Source: Actimicrobium antarcticum (GTDB taxonomy: Bacteria; Pseudomonadota; Gammaproteobacteria; Burkholderiales; Burkholderiaceae_D). From it: a stretch of 64,000 nucleotides of DNA. Every line of letters begins with the position of its first letter. The first letter of the stretch is position 1. A model generated the notes under the pieces. The model had not been told where the DNA came from. It did not search any database and worked only from the letters and a program-made list of their open reading frames with translations. Positions 56,665 through 64,000 of the stretch are shown here, piece by piece. Position numbers and translations under genes: made by a program. The DNA lies in assembly GCF_039536745.1 (NCBI RefSeq), contig NZ_BAAAZE010000005.1, positions 1-64,000 on the forward strand, written 5' to 3'.

Positions 56665-57197
56665 GGGCGCCGTCGTCACCATCGTCACCATCGGCGGTTC
56701 CCTTCGCCAGCCTGGCCGCACGTGAAATTTTCCTTAATCCCGGCGAGCTGGGCAGTGGCTGCCGCAACGAAGTCTTTGGCACCCTGCTGGGTTCATGCGT
56801 GGCCATCACGCTCTGGCATCCGGTGCGCAGGTTCGGTTGCCTGTGTCATTTCATTTTGCCCACGGGCGCAACCACCGCGCTCACGCGCGGACGTTACGGC
56901 GATACGGCCTTTGCCCTGATGCAGGCAGAATTGGTGCGCAACGGCGTGCTGCTGTCGGAGTGCGTGGCCAAACTATTTGGTGGCGGACGCATGTTCGTGG
57001 CCGGCGCCACGACGCACGATGTGGGCAAGCGCAACATTGCCATGGCGCGTGATCTGCTCCGACAGGCCCGACTGGTGCCGGCATCGGAACATGTTGGTGG
57101 CGATGGCTACCGGCGCCTGTATTTTGATATCACCACCGGTGACGTCTGGTTGAAGTTCGACTGGATCGATACGGATCAACACGATGTAGTCCTATGA
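56661..57197 (+). CDS. cheD: Chemoreceptor glutamine deamidase CheD
   Basis: A 178-residue deamidase. Catalytic Cys 46 is in TLLGSCVAITLWHP and His 63 in CHFILPTG, with a later Thr in the third motif as in CheD of Thermotoga. It converts glutamines to glutamates on transducers and can bind CheC or other partners. GTG 56661 overlaps the cheR stop (GTGA). It starts with a Ser/Pro-rich leader. Confidence 0.94.
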   Translation: MRAPSSPSSPSAVPFASLAAREIFLNPGELGSGCRNEVFGTLLGSCVAITLWHPVRRFGCLCHFILPTGATTALTRGRYGDTAFALMQAELVRNGVLLSECVAKLFGGGRMFVAGATTHDVGKRNIAMARDLLRQARLVPASEHVGGDGYRRLYFDITTGDVWLKFDWIDTDQHDVVL

Positions 57198-57214
57198 CAG
57201 GTGAACACTGAACC

Positions 57215-58309
57215 ATGGCCCATGAAATCAAGGTACTGATCGTCGATGATTCGGCCGTCGTGCGTCAGGTATTGGCTGCGATCCTGTCGAAAGATCCGCA
57301 AATCCGCGTGATCGCTGCGGCGGCCGATCCGATCCTGGCACAGGAAAAAATGCTCGCGGAATGGCCGGACGTGATTGTCCTTGACGTGGAAATGCCGCGC
57401 ATGGATGGCATTACCTTCCTGAAAAAAATCATGGCCGAGCGGCCCACGCCGGTGGTGATCTGTTCGACCCTGACCGAAAAGGGCGCAGAGACCACGATGC
57501 AGGCGCTGGCCGCCGGTGCCGTCAGTTATGTCACCAAACCCAAGCTGGGCCTGAAGGATTTTTTATCGGAATCCTCGGCAGAGCTGATCCGCAGCGTCAA
57601 GCAAGCCGCCCAGTCCAGGCCGAAGCAGTTTGGCCGCGCTGTATCGGCAACGACATCGCCATCGGCATTGGCATCGGCAACGCTGACAGTCGCGCATGTG
57701 GACAAGCCGGCGCCGCTGGGCGCATTGGCGCGCACCACCGACAAGGTCATTGCGATCGGCACCTCGACCGGCGGTACGCAGGCCCTCGAAGTGATCCTGA
57801 CCGCGTTGCCGCGAGTCTCGGTGGGCATCGTCATCGTTCAGCACATGCCCGAAAAATTCACGGCGCTGTTTGCCAACCGGCTCAATACCTTGTGTGAAAT
57901 CGAAGTGCGCGAGGCGCGCCACGGTGACCGCGTCATGCCCGGACGCGCCCTGATCGCACCGGGCGGATTGCACATGCGGCTCACGCGCAGCGGCGCGTAC
58001 TATCAGGTCGAGGTGCTGGACGGGCCACCGGTAAACCGTCACAAACCATCGGTCGATGTGCTCTTCAAATCGGTTGCGCAGGTGGCCGGACGCAATGCGC
58101 TGGGCATCATCATGACCGGCATGGGCGACGATGGCGCACGTGGCCTGCGCGACATGCATGATGCCGGCGCCAATACCATCGGGCAGGATGAAGCGAGTTG
58201 CGTGGTGTATGGCATGCCGCGCGAAGCAGTCAAGCTGGAGGCGGTCGATGTCGAATTGCCACTCGACCGGATTGCTGCGGAAATGATCCGGTTTTATCAG
58301 AAGGGCTAG
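57215..58309 (+). CDS. cheB: Chemoreceptor methylesterase CheB
   Basis: A 364-residue response regulator and methylesterase. Receiver Asp 57 (LDVEMPRMDG) controls the esterase domain, whose triad lies in GTSTGGTQALE (Ser), VQHMPEKFT (His) and MTGMGDDGA (Asp). A linker rich in Ala/Thr/Ser joins the two. It resets transducers. Last gene of the operon; no cheZ or flagellar gene follows. Confidence 0.96.
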   Translation: MAHEIKVLIVDDSAVVRQVLAAILSKDPQIRVIAAAADPILAQEKMLAEWPDVIVLDVEMPRMDGITFLKKIMAERPTPVVICSTLTEKGAETTMQALAAGAVSYVTKPKLGLKDFLSESSAELIRSVKQAAQSRPKQFGRAVSATTSPSALASATLTVAHVDKPAPLGALARTTDKVIAIGTSTGGTQALEVILTALPRVSVGIVIVQHMPEKFTALFANRLNTLCEIEVREARHGDRVMPGRALIAPGGLHMRLTRSGAYYQVEVLDGPPVNRHKPSVDVLFKSVAQVAGRNALGIIMTGMGDDGARGLRDMHDAGANTIGQDEASCVVYGMPREAVKLEAVDVELPLDRIAAEMIRFYQKG

Positions 58310-58357
58310 CAGTTGCTGACTGCGTTTCTTTGACCAGGAACGCCGAGGCACAGGCTG

Positions 58358-58606
58358 CTAGGCTTTTCCCGGACATCGTGCCGGGTAATGAACGCGCTCC
58401 GTCGATGCCGGGTTCTTGGCCAGCGCGCCGGCAGGCCGCCGCGGTCGCGTGACCAGTTCGCCGCCGCAGTTCGGGCAGATACCGTTGAGCACAACGTCGG
58501 CACAGTCCGCACAAAACGTACATTCGAAAGAGCAGATGCGCGCCTGCGTCGACGCGGGCGGCAAGTCCCGATCACAGCATTCACAACCGGGTCGGAGCTG
58601 GAGCAT
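58358..58606 (-). CDS. DUF1272 zinc-ribbon-like protein
   Basis: An 82-residue protein. Cysteines are paired in CECCDRDLP, CSFECTFCADCADVV and CPNCGGEL, the DUF1272 pattern, which should bind two zinc ions. Function unknown. ATG 58606 follows CGAGG. It lies 36 bp after the small USP gene in the same direction and may be the last gene of that operon. Confidence 0.88.
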   Translation of the reverse strand: MLQLRPGCECCDRDLPPASTQARICSFECTFCADCADVVLNGICPNCGGELVTRPRRPAGALAKNPASTERVHYPARCPGKA

Positions 58607-58642
58607 GTTGGCCTCGTGGAAAACAAGTGGTTTGCAAAATCA

Positions 58643-59083
58643 TCAGCGCACGATCAGCACCGGTATCCCGGTATCGGACGCCAGCACCTTCGTCGCCACC
58701 GAGCCCAGCACCAGATTACGTAGCGCACCGTGTCCATGCGAGCCCATCACGATCATCTCGATCGCGTGTTCTGTCGCATAGCGGTTGATTTCCTGGGCGA
58801 TATCGCCGACCCGCCAGCCGGTCTCGAAAACGATGTCCGCCGCGCTCAGGATCGCGCGGGCCGTAGCCACCGCTTCGTTGGCCTGCTCGGCGTAATAGGC
58901 CTCGATCGCATCGTCGCCCAGCACGGCTTGCGCGCGGGTCAGCGCCATGCCTTGCGGGATCGGCAGTTTGACATGCAGCAGGTGCAGCTCCGGCGCCACG
59001 CGGAACCACGCCAGGTGCGACACCAGAAAGTGCGCGGCGCGTTCGGTGTATTCGGAGCCGTCGGCGGCAAAGAGTATTTTCAT
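58643..59083 (-). CDS. Universal stress protein, single domain
   Basis: A 146-residue UspA-type protein. The nucleotide loop GSHGHGALRNLVLGSVAT near the C-terminus fits the ATP-binding G-2x-G-9x-G-S/T class, so it should bind ATP. N-terminal ADGSEYTERAAHFLV. It follows the tandem USP gene by four bases in the same operon. The role is stress survival; partners are unknown. Confidence 0.9.
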   Translation of the reverse strand: MKILFAADGSEYTERAAHFLVSHLAWFRVAPELHLLHVKLPIPQGMALTRAQAVLGDDAIEAYYAEQANEAVATARAILSAADIVFETGWRVGDIAQEINRYATEHAIEMIVMGSHGHGALRNLVLGSVATKVLASDTGIPVLIVR

Positions 59084-59087
59084 GGGA

Positions 59088-59927
59088 TCAATGCGACATC
59101 AGCACAGGCAGGGTGATCGCATCGAGGATGGTGCGGCTGACGCCGCCCAGCAGCACCTCGCGAAAGCGCGAGTGGCCATAGCAGCCCATCACCAGCAGAT
59201 CCGATTGCAGGTCTGCTGCCAGTGACAGCAAGGCTTCGCCCACCGGTATCTCGGGACGTTCCTGCCGCACATTGGCAGTCACGCCGTGCCGTGCCAGAAA
59301 CAGGGCGATGTCGGCGCCAGGTTCTTCGCCGTGCACGTCGGGCCGTTCCTGCGGATTGAAGATGGCCACTTCCACTACTTTTGCCGCCTGCAGCAGCGGC
59401 AGGGCGTTGCGGATCGCCCGTGTGGCTTCCTGTCCGCCATCCCAGGCGATCAGGACGCGTTGCGGTACCAGCGGATAGCTGCCGGTGTACGGAATCACCA
59501 GCACCGGCGCGGCGCCGTTGAGGGTCACGTATTCGGGCAGGTTGGCATAGACGGATTGAATTGTGCCCTCGGGATCGTACTGGCCGACGATGACCAGGTC
59601 GCTGTAGCGGGCGCGCATGGCCAGCGCGTTTTCGGTTTCATCATCTGCCAGGACTTTTTCAAAGGAATTGACGCCGAGACGGTCAGCCAGTTTCTCGAAG
59701 TTCTGCAACCGCAGGTTGGCCTGACCCCGCAAATTGTCAAGGTAGGGACCAAGGTCAGCGACACCGGCGCCACTGGCTACCGAGTCATAAAAAAACCGCG
59801 AGATACCGGTCGACGCCAGCCCCACCAGATGTGCCTCGTGAGTAATCGCGGTTTGCGCGGCCAGTTCGATACGGCTATCGAGGTTGGGGGATTCGTCCAG
59901 ATGTACGAGGATGGTCTTGAAAGGCAT
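59088..59927 (-). CDS. Tandem-domain universal stress protein
   Basis: A 279-residue protein with two USP folds (about 1-145 and 155-279). Only the second has the loop GCYGHSRFREVLLGGVSRT that suggests ATP binding; the first has GQYDPEGTIQSVYANLPE and probably lacks it. First gene of a leftward operon with a smaller USP and DUF1272. A perfect FNR/Anr palindrome lies 157 bp upstream of its ATG, as is known for USPs under Anr control in pseudomonads. Confidence 0.9.
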   Translation of the reverse strand: MPFKTILVHLDESPNLDSRIELAAQTAITHEAHLVGLASTGISRFFYDSVASGAGVADLGPYLDNLRGQANLRLQNFEKLADRLGVNSFEKVLADDETENALAMRARYSDLVIVGQYDPEGTIQSVYANLPEYVTLNGAAPVLVIPYTGSYPLVPQRVLIAWDGGQEATRAIRNALPLLQAAKVVEVAIFNPQERPDVHGEEPGADIALFLARHGVTANVRQERPEIPVGEALLSLAADLQSDLLVMGCYGHSRFREVLLGGVSRTILDAITLPVLMSH

Positions 59928-60391
59928 GACTGACTCCTGTTGATATGACGCACAGAATTTTGGGGCGCGGCCACCGCGCCGTCACTGCAGAGGCGGTGGT
60001 AATTTCACAACGACTTAGTGTAATGCTACGGACTTGCCAAGTCGATCAAGGTTATTTCAATTGAGGTTTTCGTAAGGAGCTTTTTGATTCACATCAAAAG
60101 TTGGCCTGCGGGTACGCATCGGGCCTGCGCAAACCAGCGGCCTCGATACGTCACGTTAGTTCCTCCACCTTGCTTGATTACGGTGGCTGAATTTACGCAG
60201 TTTGATAGAAATTAAACCGAGCCGGATTGGCGCTCAACGCTGGTCAATGAATTTTTATACTAATGCTGTTGTGGTTCTGTTCCCGCTGAAGCGCGGAGTC
60301 AAGGACTACCGCAAGGACGCCAGGCCGCAACGGCCATTGCAGTTCGTGTCCCGACACCCCCTTCACACTTCCACCAGCACAGGAGAACATC
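59928..60391. other. Divergent region between USP operon and haem peroxidase
   Basis: A 464-bp gap holding an FNR/Anr box at 60084-60097, described separately. A short direct repeat GGGCCTGCG-like (60105 and 60120 area) is also present. I see no gene. Confidence 0.55.
60084..60097. promoter_or_regulatory. Perfect FNR/Anr-type palindrome
   Basis: TTGATTCACATCAA is an exact match to TTGAT-N4-ATCAA. It lies 157 bp ahead of the leftward tandem USP gene. A -10 for that gene would be expected near 60052-60061, where the leftward strand reads AAATAA, a weak match. The peroxidase is 295 bp away on the other side and is a less likely target. Confidence 0.6.
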
Positions 60392-62041
60392 ATGCGCAAT
60401 CAACGCAATCAATGGACGGCAATCAGCATCACGATGCTGATTGCCAGCGGTAGCCAGCCGAGCTCTGCCGAAGACATGTCAAACCGCAACGCAGTTCATG
60501 TAGTCCGCCCGACCCGTCCCACCCGACCGCCCGATCCCAATCCCGACAACAATAACGCCTTCAGCCGGATGTTCCCCGAGTTGCCGTCGTTCGCACCATC
60601 CAACGACGCGGTGCGCGAACAGGCAAGCAAACTTGGCGCGAAGGGCGGTGTCATCGACGCCCTCGACAACGTGACCGATCCGACCCAGTCGATTGCCAAT
60701 GCAGGTCCGCGCAATCCCGATAATCCGGCCATGACAGCCGGTATGACCTTCCTCGGCCAGTTCATCGACCACGACCTGACGCTGGCGCTGAAAGCACCGC
60801 TGCGGGAAACTACCGACCCGCGCCGCACCGAAAATTTTCGCACCGCTGCCTTTGATCTCGACCAGCTGTATGGCGATGGCCCCGGCGAGGACCCCGAGCT
60901 TTACGATGCCAGTTCCGGCGACTTCAAGTTTCGCGTCGTCGCGATCCCCGGATCGCAACTGGTCTCGCGCAAAGGCGCGGTGCGCTACGACCTGCCGCGC
61001 GATGCCAATAACAACGCCCTCATTGCCGACAGTCGCGACGATGAAAACGTGGTGATCAGCCAGCTGCACATGGCCATGATGAAGTTCCACAATGCCGTGG
61101 TTGAGCGCCTGCGTGCCGATCCGCAAAACGCCCGCAGCACGCCCAGAAAAATCTTTGCGATGGCCCAGCGCCAGGTGCGCTGGCATTACCAGTGGATCAT
61201 CCTGCATGAATATTTACCGCTCACCATCGGCCAGGACCGGGTCGATGCGATTCTGAAAAACGGCCCGCGTTTCTATCGGGTCAACAATCGTGGCCGCGGC
61301 GATGCGCAAGGTGCGCGCAATGCACGTAACGAGCCTCAGATACCGATCGAATTTTCGGTGGCGGCGTTCCGCTTCGGGCATTCGCAGGTGCGGCCCAGCT
61401 ACCGTCTCAATTTTGGCCCCGATGGCGGACCGTCATTCGTGGCCCCCATACTCGACGATACGATCGACCCGGCCAACCCTGATCCGGCCGATCTGCGTGG
61501 CGGCAAGCGCGCCGCCCGCCGGTTCGTCGACTGGCAGACGTTTTTCAAGTTCGATGCCGATAATTTCCGGCTCAACAAGCGCATCGACACGAAGATTTCC
61601 AGCGCGCTGTTTCAGTTGCCCGGATCACGCGGCTTGTCACCGGGCCTGCCGTCGGATGGCGTCCAGTCGCTGGCCTCGCGCAACCTGATGCGCCACGTCA
61701 ATTACGGCATCCCGTCGGGCCAGGCGATTGCCCGCACCATCGGCGTTCCGGTGCTGGCGCCATCGCAATTGGCCGAACTGGTCCCCTACGGCATGGAGCA
61801 AAGTACACCGCTCTGGTATTACATTCTGAAAGAATCGGAACTAGTCGAAAACGGCACGCGGCTCGGGCCTGTGGGCAGTCTGATCGTCGGGGAAGTATTG
61901 ATAGGATTGCTGAAGGCGGATGACGAGTCGTATCTGTCGGCCCGCAAGAACTGGACACCGGATCTGCCGTCTGCCCAGGGCGGGCAGTTCGGCATGACCG
62001 ACTTGCTGAAGTTTGCCGGCGTAGTGCCACCGCTGCAATAA
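60392..62041 (+). CDS. Animal-type haem peroxidase, exported
   Basis: A 549-residue peroxidase of the animal haem peroxidase superfamily (myeloperoxidase and cyclooxygenase fold). N-terminal signal peptide (1-26, SSA). Distal site GQFIDHDL has Gln 123 and His 127 with the covalent-link-type Asp before it; the proximal region AAFRFGHSQVRPSY has His 330. These match the distal and proximal histidines of animal enzymes. It should oxidise halides or phenols with H2O2 in the periplasm or outside. ATG 60392 follows CAGGAG. A fully bacterial chain, without the dockerin or calcium repeats that some bacterial members carry. Confidence 0.88.
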   Translation: MRNQRNQWTAISITMLIASGSQPSSAEDMSNRNAVHVVRPTRPTRPPDPNPDNNNAFSRMFPELPSFAPSNDAVREQASKLGAKGGVIDALDNVTDPTQSIANAGPRNPDNPAMTAGMTFLGQFIDHDLTLALKAPLRETTDPRRTENFRTAAFDLDQLYGDGPGEDPELYDASSGDFKFRVVAIPGSQLVSRKGAVRYDLPRDANNNALIADSRDDENVVISQLHMAMMKFHNAVVERLRADPQNARSTPRKIFAMAQRQVRWHYQWIILHEYLPLTIGQDRVDAILKNGPRFYRVNNRGRGDAQGARNARNEPQIPIEFSVAAFRFGHSQVRPSYRLNFGPDGGPSFVAPILDDTIDPANPDPADLRGGKRAARRFVDWQTFFKFDADNFRLNKRIDTKISSALFQLPGSRGLSPGLPSDGVQSLASRNLMRHVNYGIPSGQAIARTIGVPVLAPSQLAELVPYGMEQSTPLWYYILKESELVENGTRLGPVGSLIVGEVLIGLLKADDESYLSARKNWTPDLPSAQGGQFGMTDLLKFAGVVPPLQ

Positions 62042-62051
62042 GCGGTGGCAC
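62024..62051. terminator. Inverted repeat across the peroxidase stop codon
   Basis: Perfect 11-bp arms GTGCCACCGCT / AGCGGTGGCAC with a six-base loop. The TAA stop codon lies at the loop/right-arm junction. No T-tract. It separates the convergent peroxidase and lactate-permease genes. Confidence 0.5.
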
Positions 62052-62074
62052 CAGGTCGGCGAAGGGTGCTGTTC

Positions 62075-63745
62075 TTAACGCACAACCATGCTGGTAAATG
62101 GCCAGACATACGCTTGCAGCGTGATCAGTCCGCCCACCAGTAATGCCAGTGCGATCGAATGGAAGAACACGTAGCGCAAGATGTCGCCTTCGTGGCCATA
62201 CCATTTGGTCGCGGTCGAGGCGACCACGATCGACTGTGCATCGATCATCTTGCCCATTACGCCACCGGCGCTGTTGGCCGCAGCCATCAGCACTGGCGGC
62301 AGGCCGAGTTGTTCGGCAGTGGTTTTCTGCAGGCTGCCGAACAGCACGTTGGCCGCGGTGTCGGAGCCGGTCAGTGCCACGCCGAGCCAGCCGAGCAGGG
62401 TGCCGAACAATGGATAGAACACGCCGGTATGGGCAAACGCCAGACCCAGCGTGGCATCGAGTCCGGAATACTTGGTGAGGTATCCGACGCCAAACATCGC
62501 GCAGATTGTCAGCAGCGAATACTTGACGGTCTTGATGGTTTCCCAGTACTCACGCAGGATGCGCGGCACCGAATAGCCCATCAGCAAACCAGCCACGATG
62601 GCCGACAACAGGATGCCGGTGCCTGCCATCGAGAGCACATTGAAGTTGAACACGGCAGCTTCGAGAAACGGCTCCTTGGCGACCGGTGGCATTTTCATGA
62701 TCATCTTGTCGAGACCCGGAACCGCGATCTTGAACGCCCAGACGCTATCGATAAACTTCTTGAACATCGGTGTGCCCCAGGCAAACACGAACACCGACAG
62801 GATGGCCCACGGCATCCAGGCGCGGACGGTGCTGATGGTGCCGTCACCGGTGCGCACGAACGGCTCTGGTGGCGGTACATCGTCGGCCGAGGTATCGACG
62901 CGCTTGCCCAGTTTGGTCGAGGTCCAGATCTTTTTTGGTTGCCAGACTTTCAGGAACAGAGTCAGCGAGCCCATCGACACGAGCGAGGCAATCACGTCCA
63001 CCAGCCACGGGCCATGGTAGTTCGAGACCACGAATTGCGGGATCGCAAACGAGGCACCGGCGACCAGAATGGCCGGCCAGATTTCGCGCATGCCCTTGAA
63101 CCCGGCAAACGCCCAGATCAGCCAGAACGGCACCAGCAACGAAAAGAACGGCAACTGGCGACCGATCATCGACGACAGGTCCAGCAGATCGATCCCGGTC
63201 ACGGCCGACAGCGCGATCACTGGCGCACCCAGTGCACCGTAGGCGACCGGAGCGGTATTGGCAATCAGGGCCAGGCCCGATGCCGCCAGCGGCGAGAAAC
63301 CCAGGCCGATCAGGATCGCACCGGTCACGGCAACCGGCGTACCGAAGCCCGCCGCGCCTTCAAAGAAAGCACCGAAGCAGAACGCCACCAGCAGCAACTG
63401 CAGGCGACGGTCTTCGGTAATGCTGCCGATGCTTTCCTGCAGCACCTGGAAGTAGCCGTTCAGTGTGGTCAGGCGGTGCAGGAAAATGATGTTCAAAACG
63501 ATCCAGCCGATCGGGAACAAGCCCGATGCAATACCAAATCCGGCCGCCTTGCCGGCCATCGCGACCGGCATGCCAAACACCACTGCGGCAATACCGATGC
63601 CGATCACCAGCGCAAGGCCGGCGGCGAGATGAGCGCGCATATGAAAATACGCGAGGGCGATCAACAGGACAGCGACGGGAACACCCGCCGCCAGCGTCGA
63701 CAGCGCAAGGCTGTTGAGTGGGTCGTAAATTTGCTGCCAGATCAT
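62075..63745 (-). CDS. lldP: L-lactate permease (LldP/LctP family)
   Basis: A 556-residue transporter with 12 or more helices that brings in lactate or glycolate with protons. Family marks: FCFGAFFEGAAGFGTPVAVTGAILIGLGFSPL and NTAPVAYGALGAPVIALS. ATG 63745 is seven bases after AGGA; a TTG six codons upstream is less likely. It is leftward and convergent with the peroxidase; no lldD or lldR is adjacent inside the window. Confidence 0.93.
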   Translation of the reverse strand: MIWQQIYDPLNSLALSTLAAGVPVAVLLIALAYFHMRAHLAAGLALVIGIGIAAVVFGMPVAMAGKAAGFGIASGLFPIGWIVLNIIFLHRLTTLNGYFQVLQESIGSITEDRRLQLLLVAFCFGAFFEGAAGFGTPVAVTGAILIGLGFSPLAASGLALIANTAPVAYGALGAPVIALSAVTGIDLLDLSSMIGRQLPFFSLLVPFWLIWAFAGFKGMREIWPAILVAGASFAIPQFVVSNYHGPWLVDVIASLVSMGSLTLFLKVWQPKKIWTSTKLGKRVDTSADDVPPPEPFVRTGDGTISTVRAWMPWAILSVFVFAWGTPMFKKFIDSVWAFKIAVPGLDKMIMKMPPVAKEPFLEAAVFNFNVLSMAGTGILLSAIVAGLLMGYSVPRILREYWETIKTVKYSLLTICAMFGVGYLTKYSGLDATLGLAFAHTGVFYPLFGTLLGWLGVALTGSDTAANVLFGSLQKTTAEQLGLPPVLMAAANSAGGVMGKMIDAQSIVVASTATKWYGHEGDILRYVFFHSIALALLVGGLITLQAYVWPFTSMVVR

Positions 63746-63961
63746 GGGCGGTTCCTGGTTCAATAGTGTCGAGAAAGGCAGGGTGCCGGAGCGCGGCAGG
63801 GCGCGGGCCGGTGTGTTACTGCGGGCTGGATGGAACGGGTTTTTCCGGTGGCGCGGATTTTACGCCAGGGCTGGCGCATTGCGTGCTTTTCTATAAACGA
63901 TTCCGGAAATATTTGGCAGAGGTTCAGCGTGTATTGCGTGCCGAATCCGGTTACGGCGTTG

Positions 63962-63998
63962 TACTACGCTTCTTTTACGTCGCTTCTTTTACTACGCT
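63962..63998. repeat. Short direct repeats at the window end
   Basis: CGCTTCTTTTAC occurs at 63967-63978 and 63981-63992, and TACTACGCT at 63962-63970 and 63990-63998. This could be the start of a tandem array cut by the window edge. The rest of 63746-63961 shows no gene; it should hold the lldP promoter. Confidence 0.5.
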
Positions 63999-64000
63999 AC

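Noticed and set aside
62159..63766. A 535-codon open frame antisense to the lactate permease
   Set aside because: His/Gln/Arg-rich product without domain; shadow of the permease gene.

Overview
The window looks like a chromosomal stretch from a betaproteobacterium of the order Burkholderiales, most like the family Oxalobacteraceae. This is inferred from gene content and order (gloB-yafS-rnhA-dnaQ, glnA-ntrB-ntrC, a ModE-like regulator beside an OFA-family antiporter and an NAD-linked formate dehydrogenase, a senABC selenoneine cluster) and from fairly high G+C. No database search was run. About 56 protein genes and one tRNA can be supported. There is no insertion sequence, prophage, CRISPR array or rRNA.

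Layout. 1-314 is repeat-rich non-coding DNA. 315-9154 holds an orphan branched-chain amino-acid-type binding protein, then a formate/oxalate module: a ModE-like regulator divergent from an OFA transporter, a fused NuoE/NuoF-like formate dehydrogenase subunit, and the molybdenum/tungsten catalytic subunit. 9399-17417 is mixed housekeeping: HU, a DUF5710 protein, two glycine-zipper envelope proteins, a PAP2-like membrane protein, RF3, a hemerythrin-like protein behind a good FNR/Anr-type promoter, a membrane-anchored TAXI protein and a rhodanese. 17784-22577 is the nitrogen-control block glnA-(DUF4124-like)-ntrB-ntrC with a candidate sigma-54 promoter ahead of glnA.

22677-26015 carries selD/senC and senB on the minus strand, divergent from senA on the plus strand. 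Together these encode the three steps known to build the selenium antioxidant selenoneine: selenophosphate, then a selenosugar, then C-Se bond formation on hercynine. 26124-33719 is core: an RhlE-type helicase, fabI, mltD, gloB, a YafS-like methyltransferase, rnhA, dnaQ and tRNA-Val(CAC). 34084-39561 is a MarR-controlled tripartite drug-efflux operon (NodT-like outer-membrane factor, EmrA, EmrB) and a ProQ/FinO RNA-binding protein.

40056-48152 is a compact Tad (Flp) pilus operon: flp, cpaB, cpaC, an FHA-cpaF fusion, tadB, tadC and a TadE-like pseudopilin with a cysteine-rich tail. The ATPase regulator TadZ/CpaE and a prepilin peptidase are absent. An AT-rich non-coding gap of about 820 bp follows. 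48974-58309 is then a complete chemosensory operon (mcp, cheY, STAS, cheA, mcp-PAS, cheW, cheR, cheD, cheB) without cheZ or flagellar genes. 58358-59927 is a universal-stress-protein operon whose upstream region has a perfect FNR/Anr palindrome. The window ends with an exported animal-type haem peroxidase and an L-lactate permease.

The most notable points are the complete senABC cluster, the FHA-CpaF/TadZ-less Tad locus beside a chemosensory system that has a phosphosite-lacking STAS protein, the two FNR/Anr-type sites, the membrane-anchored TAXI protein without a TRAP permease, and the animal-type peroxidase.
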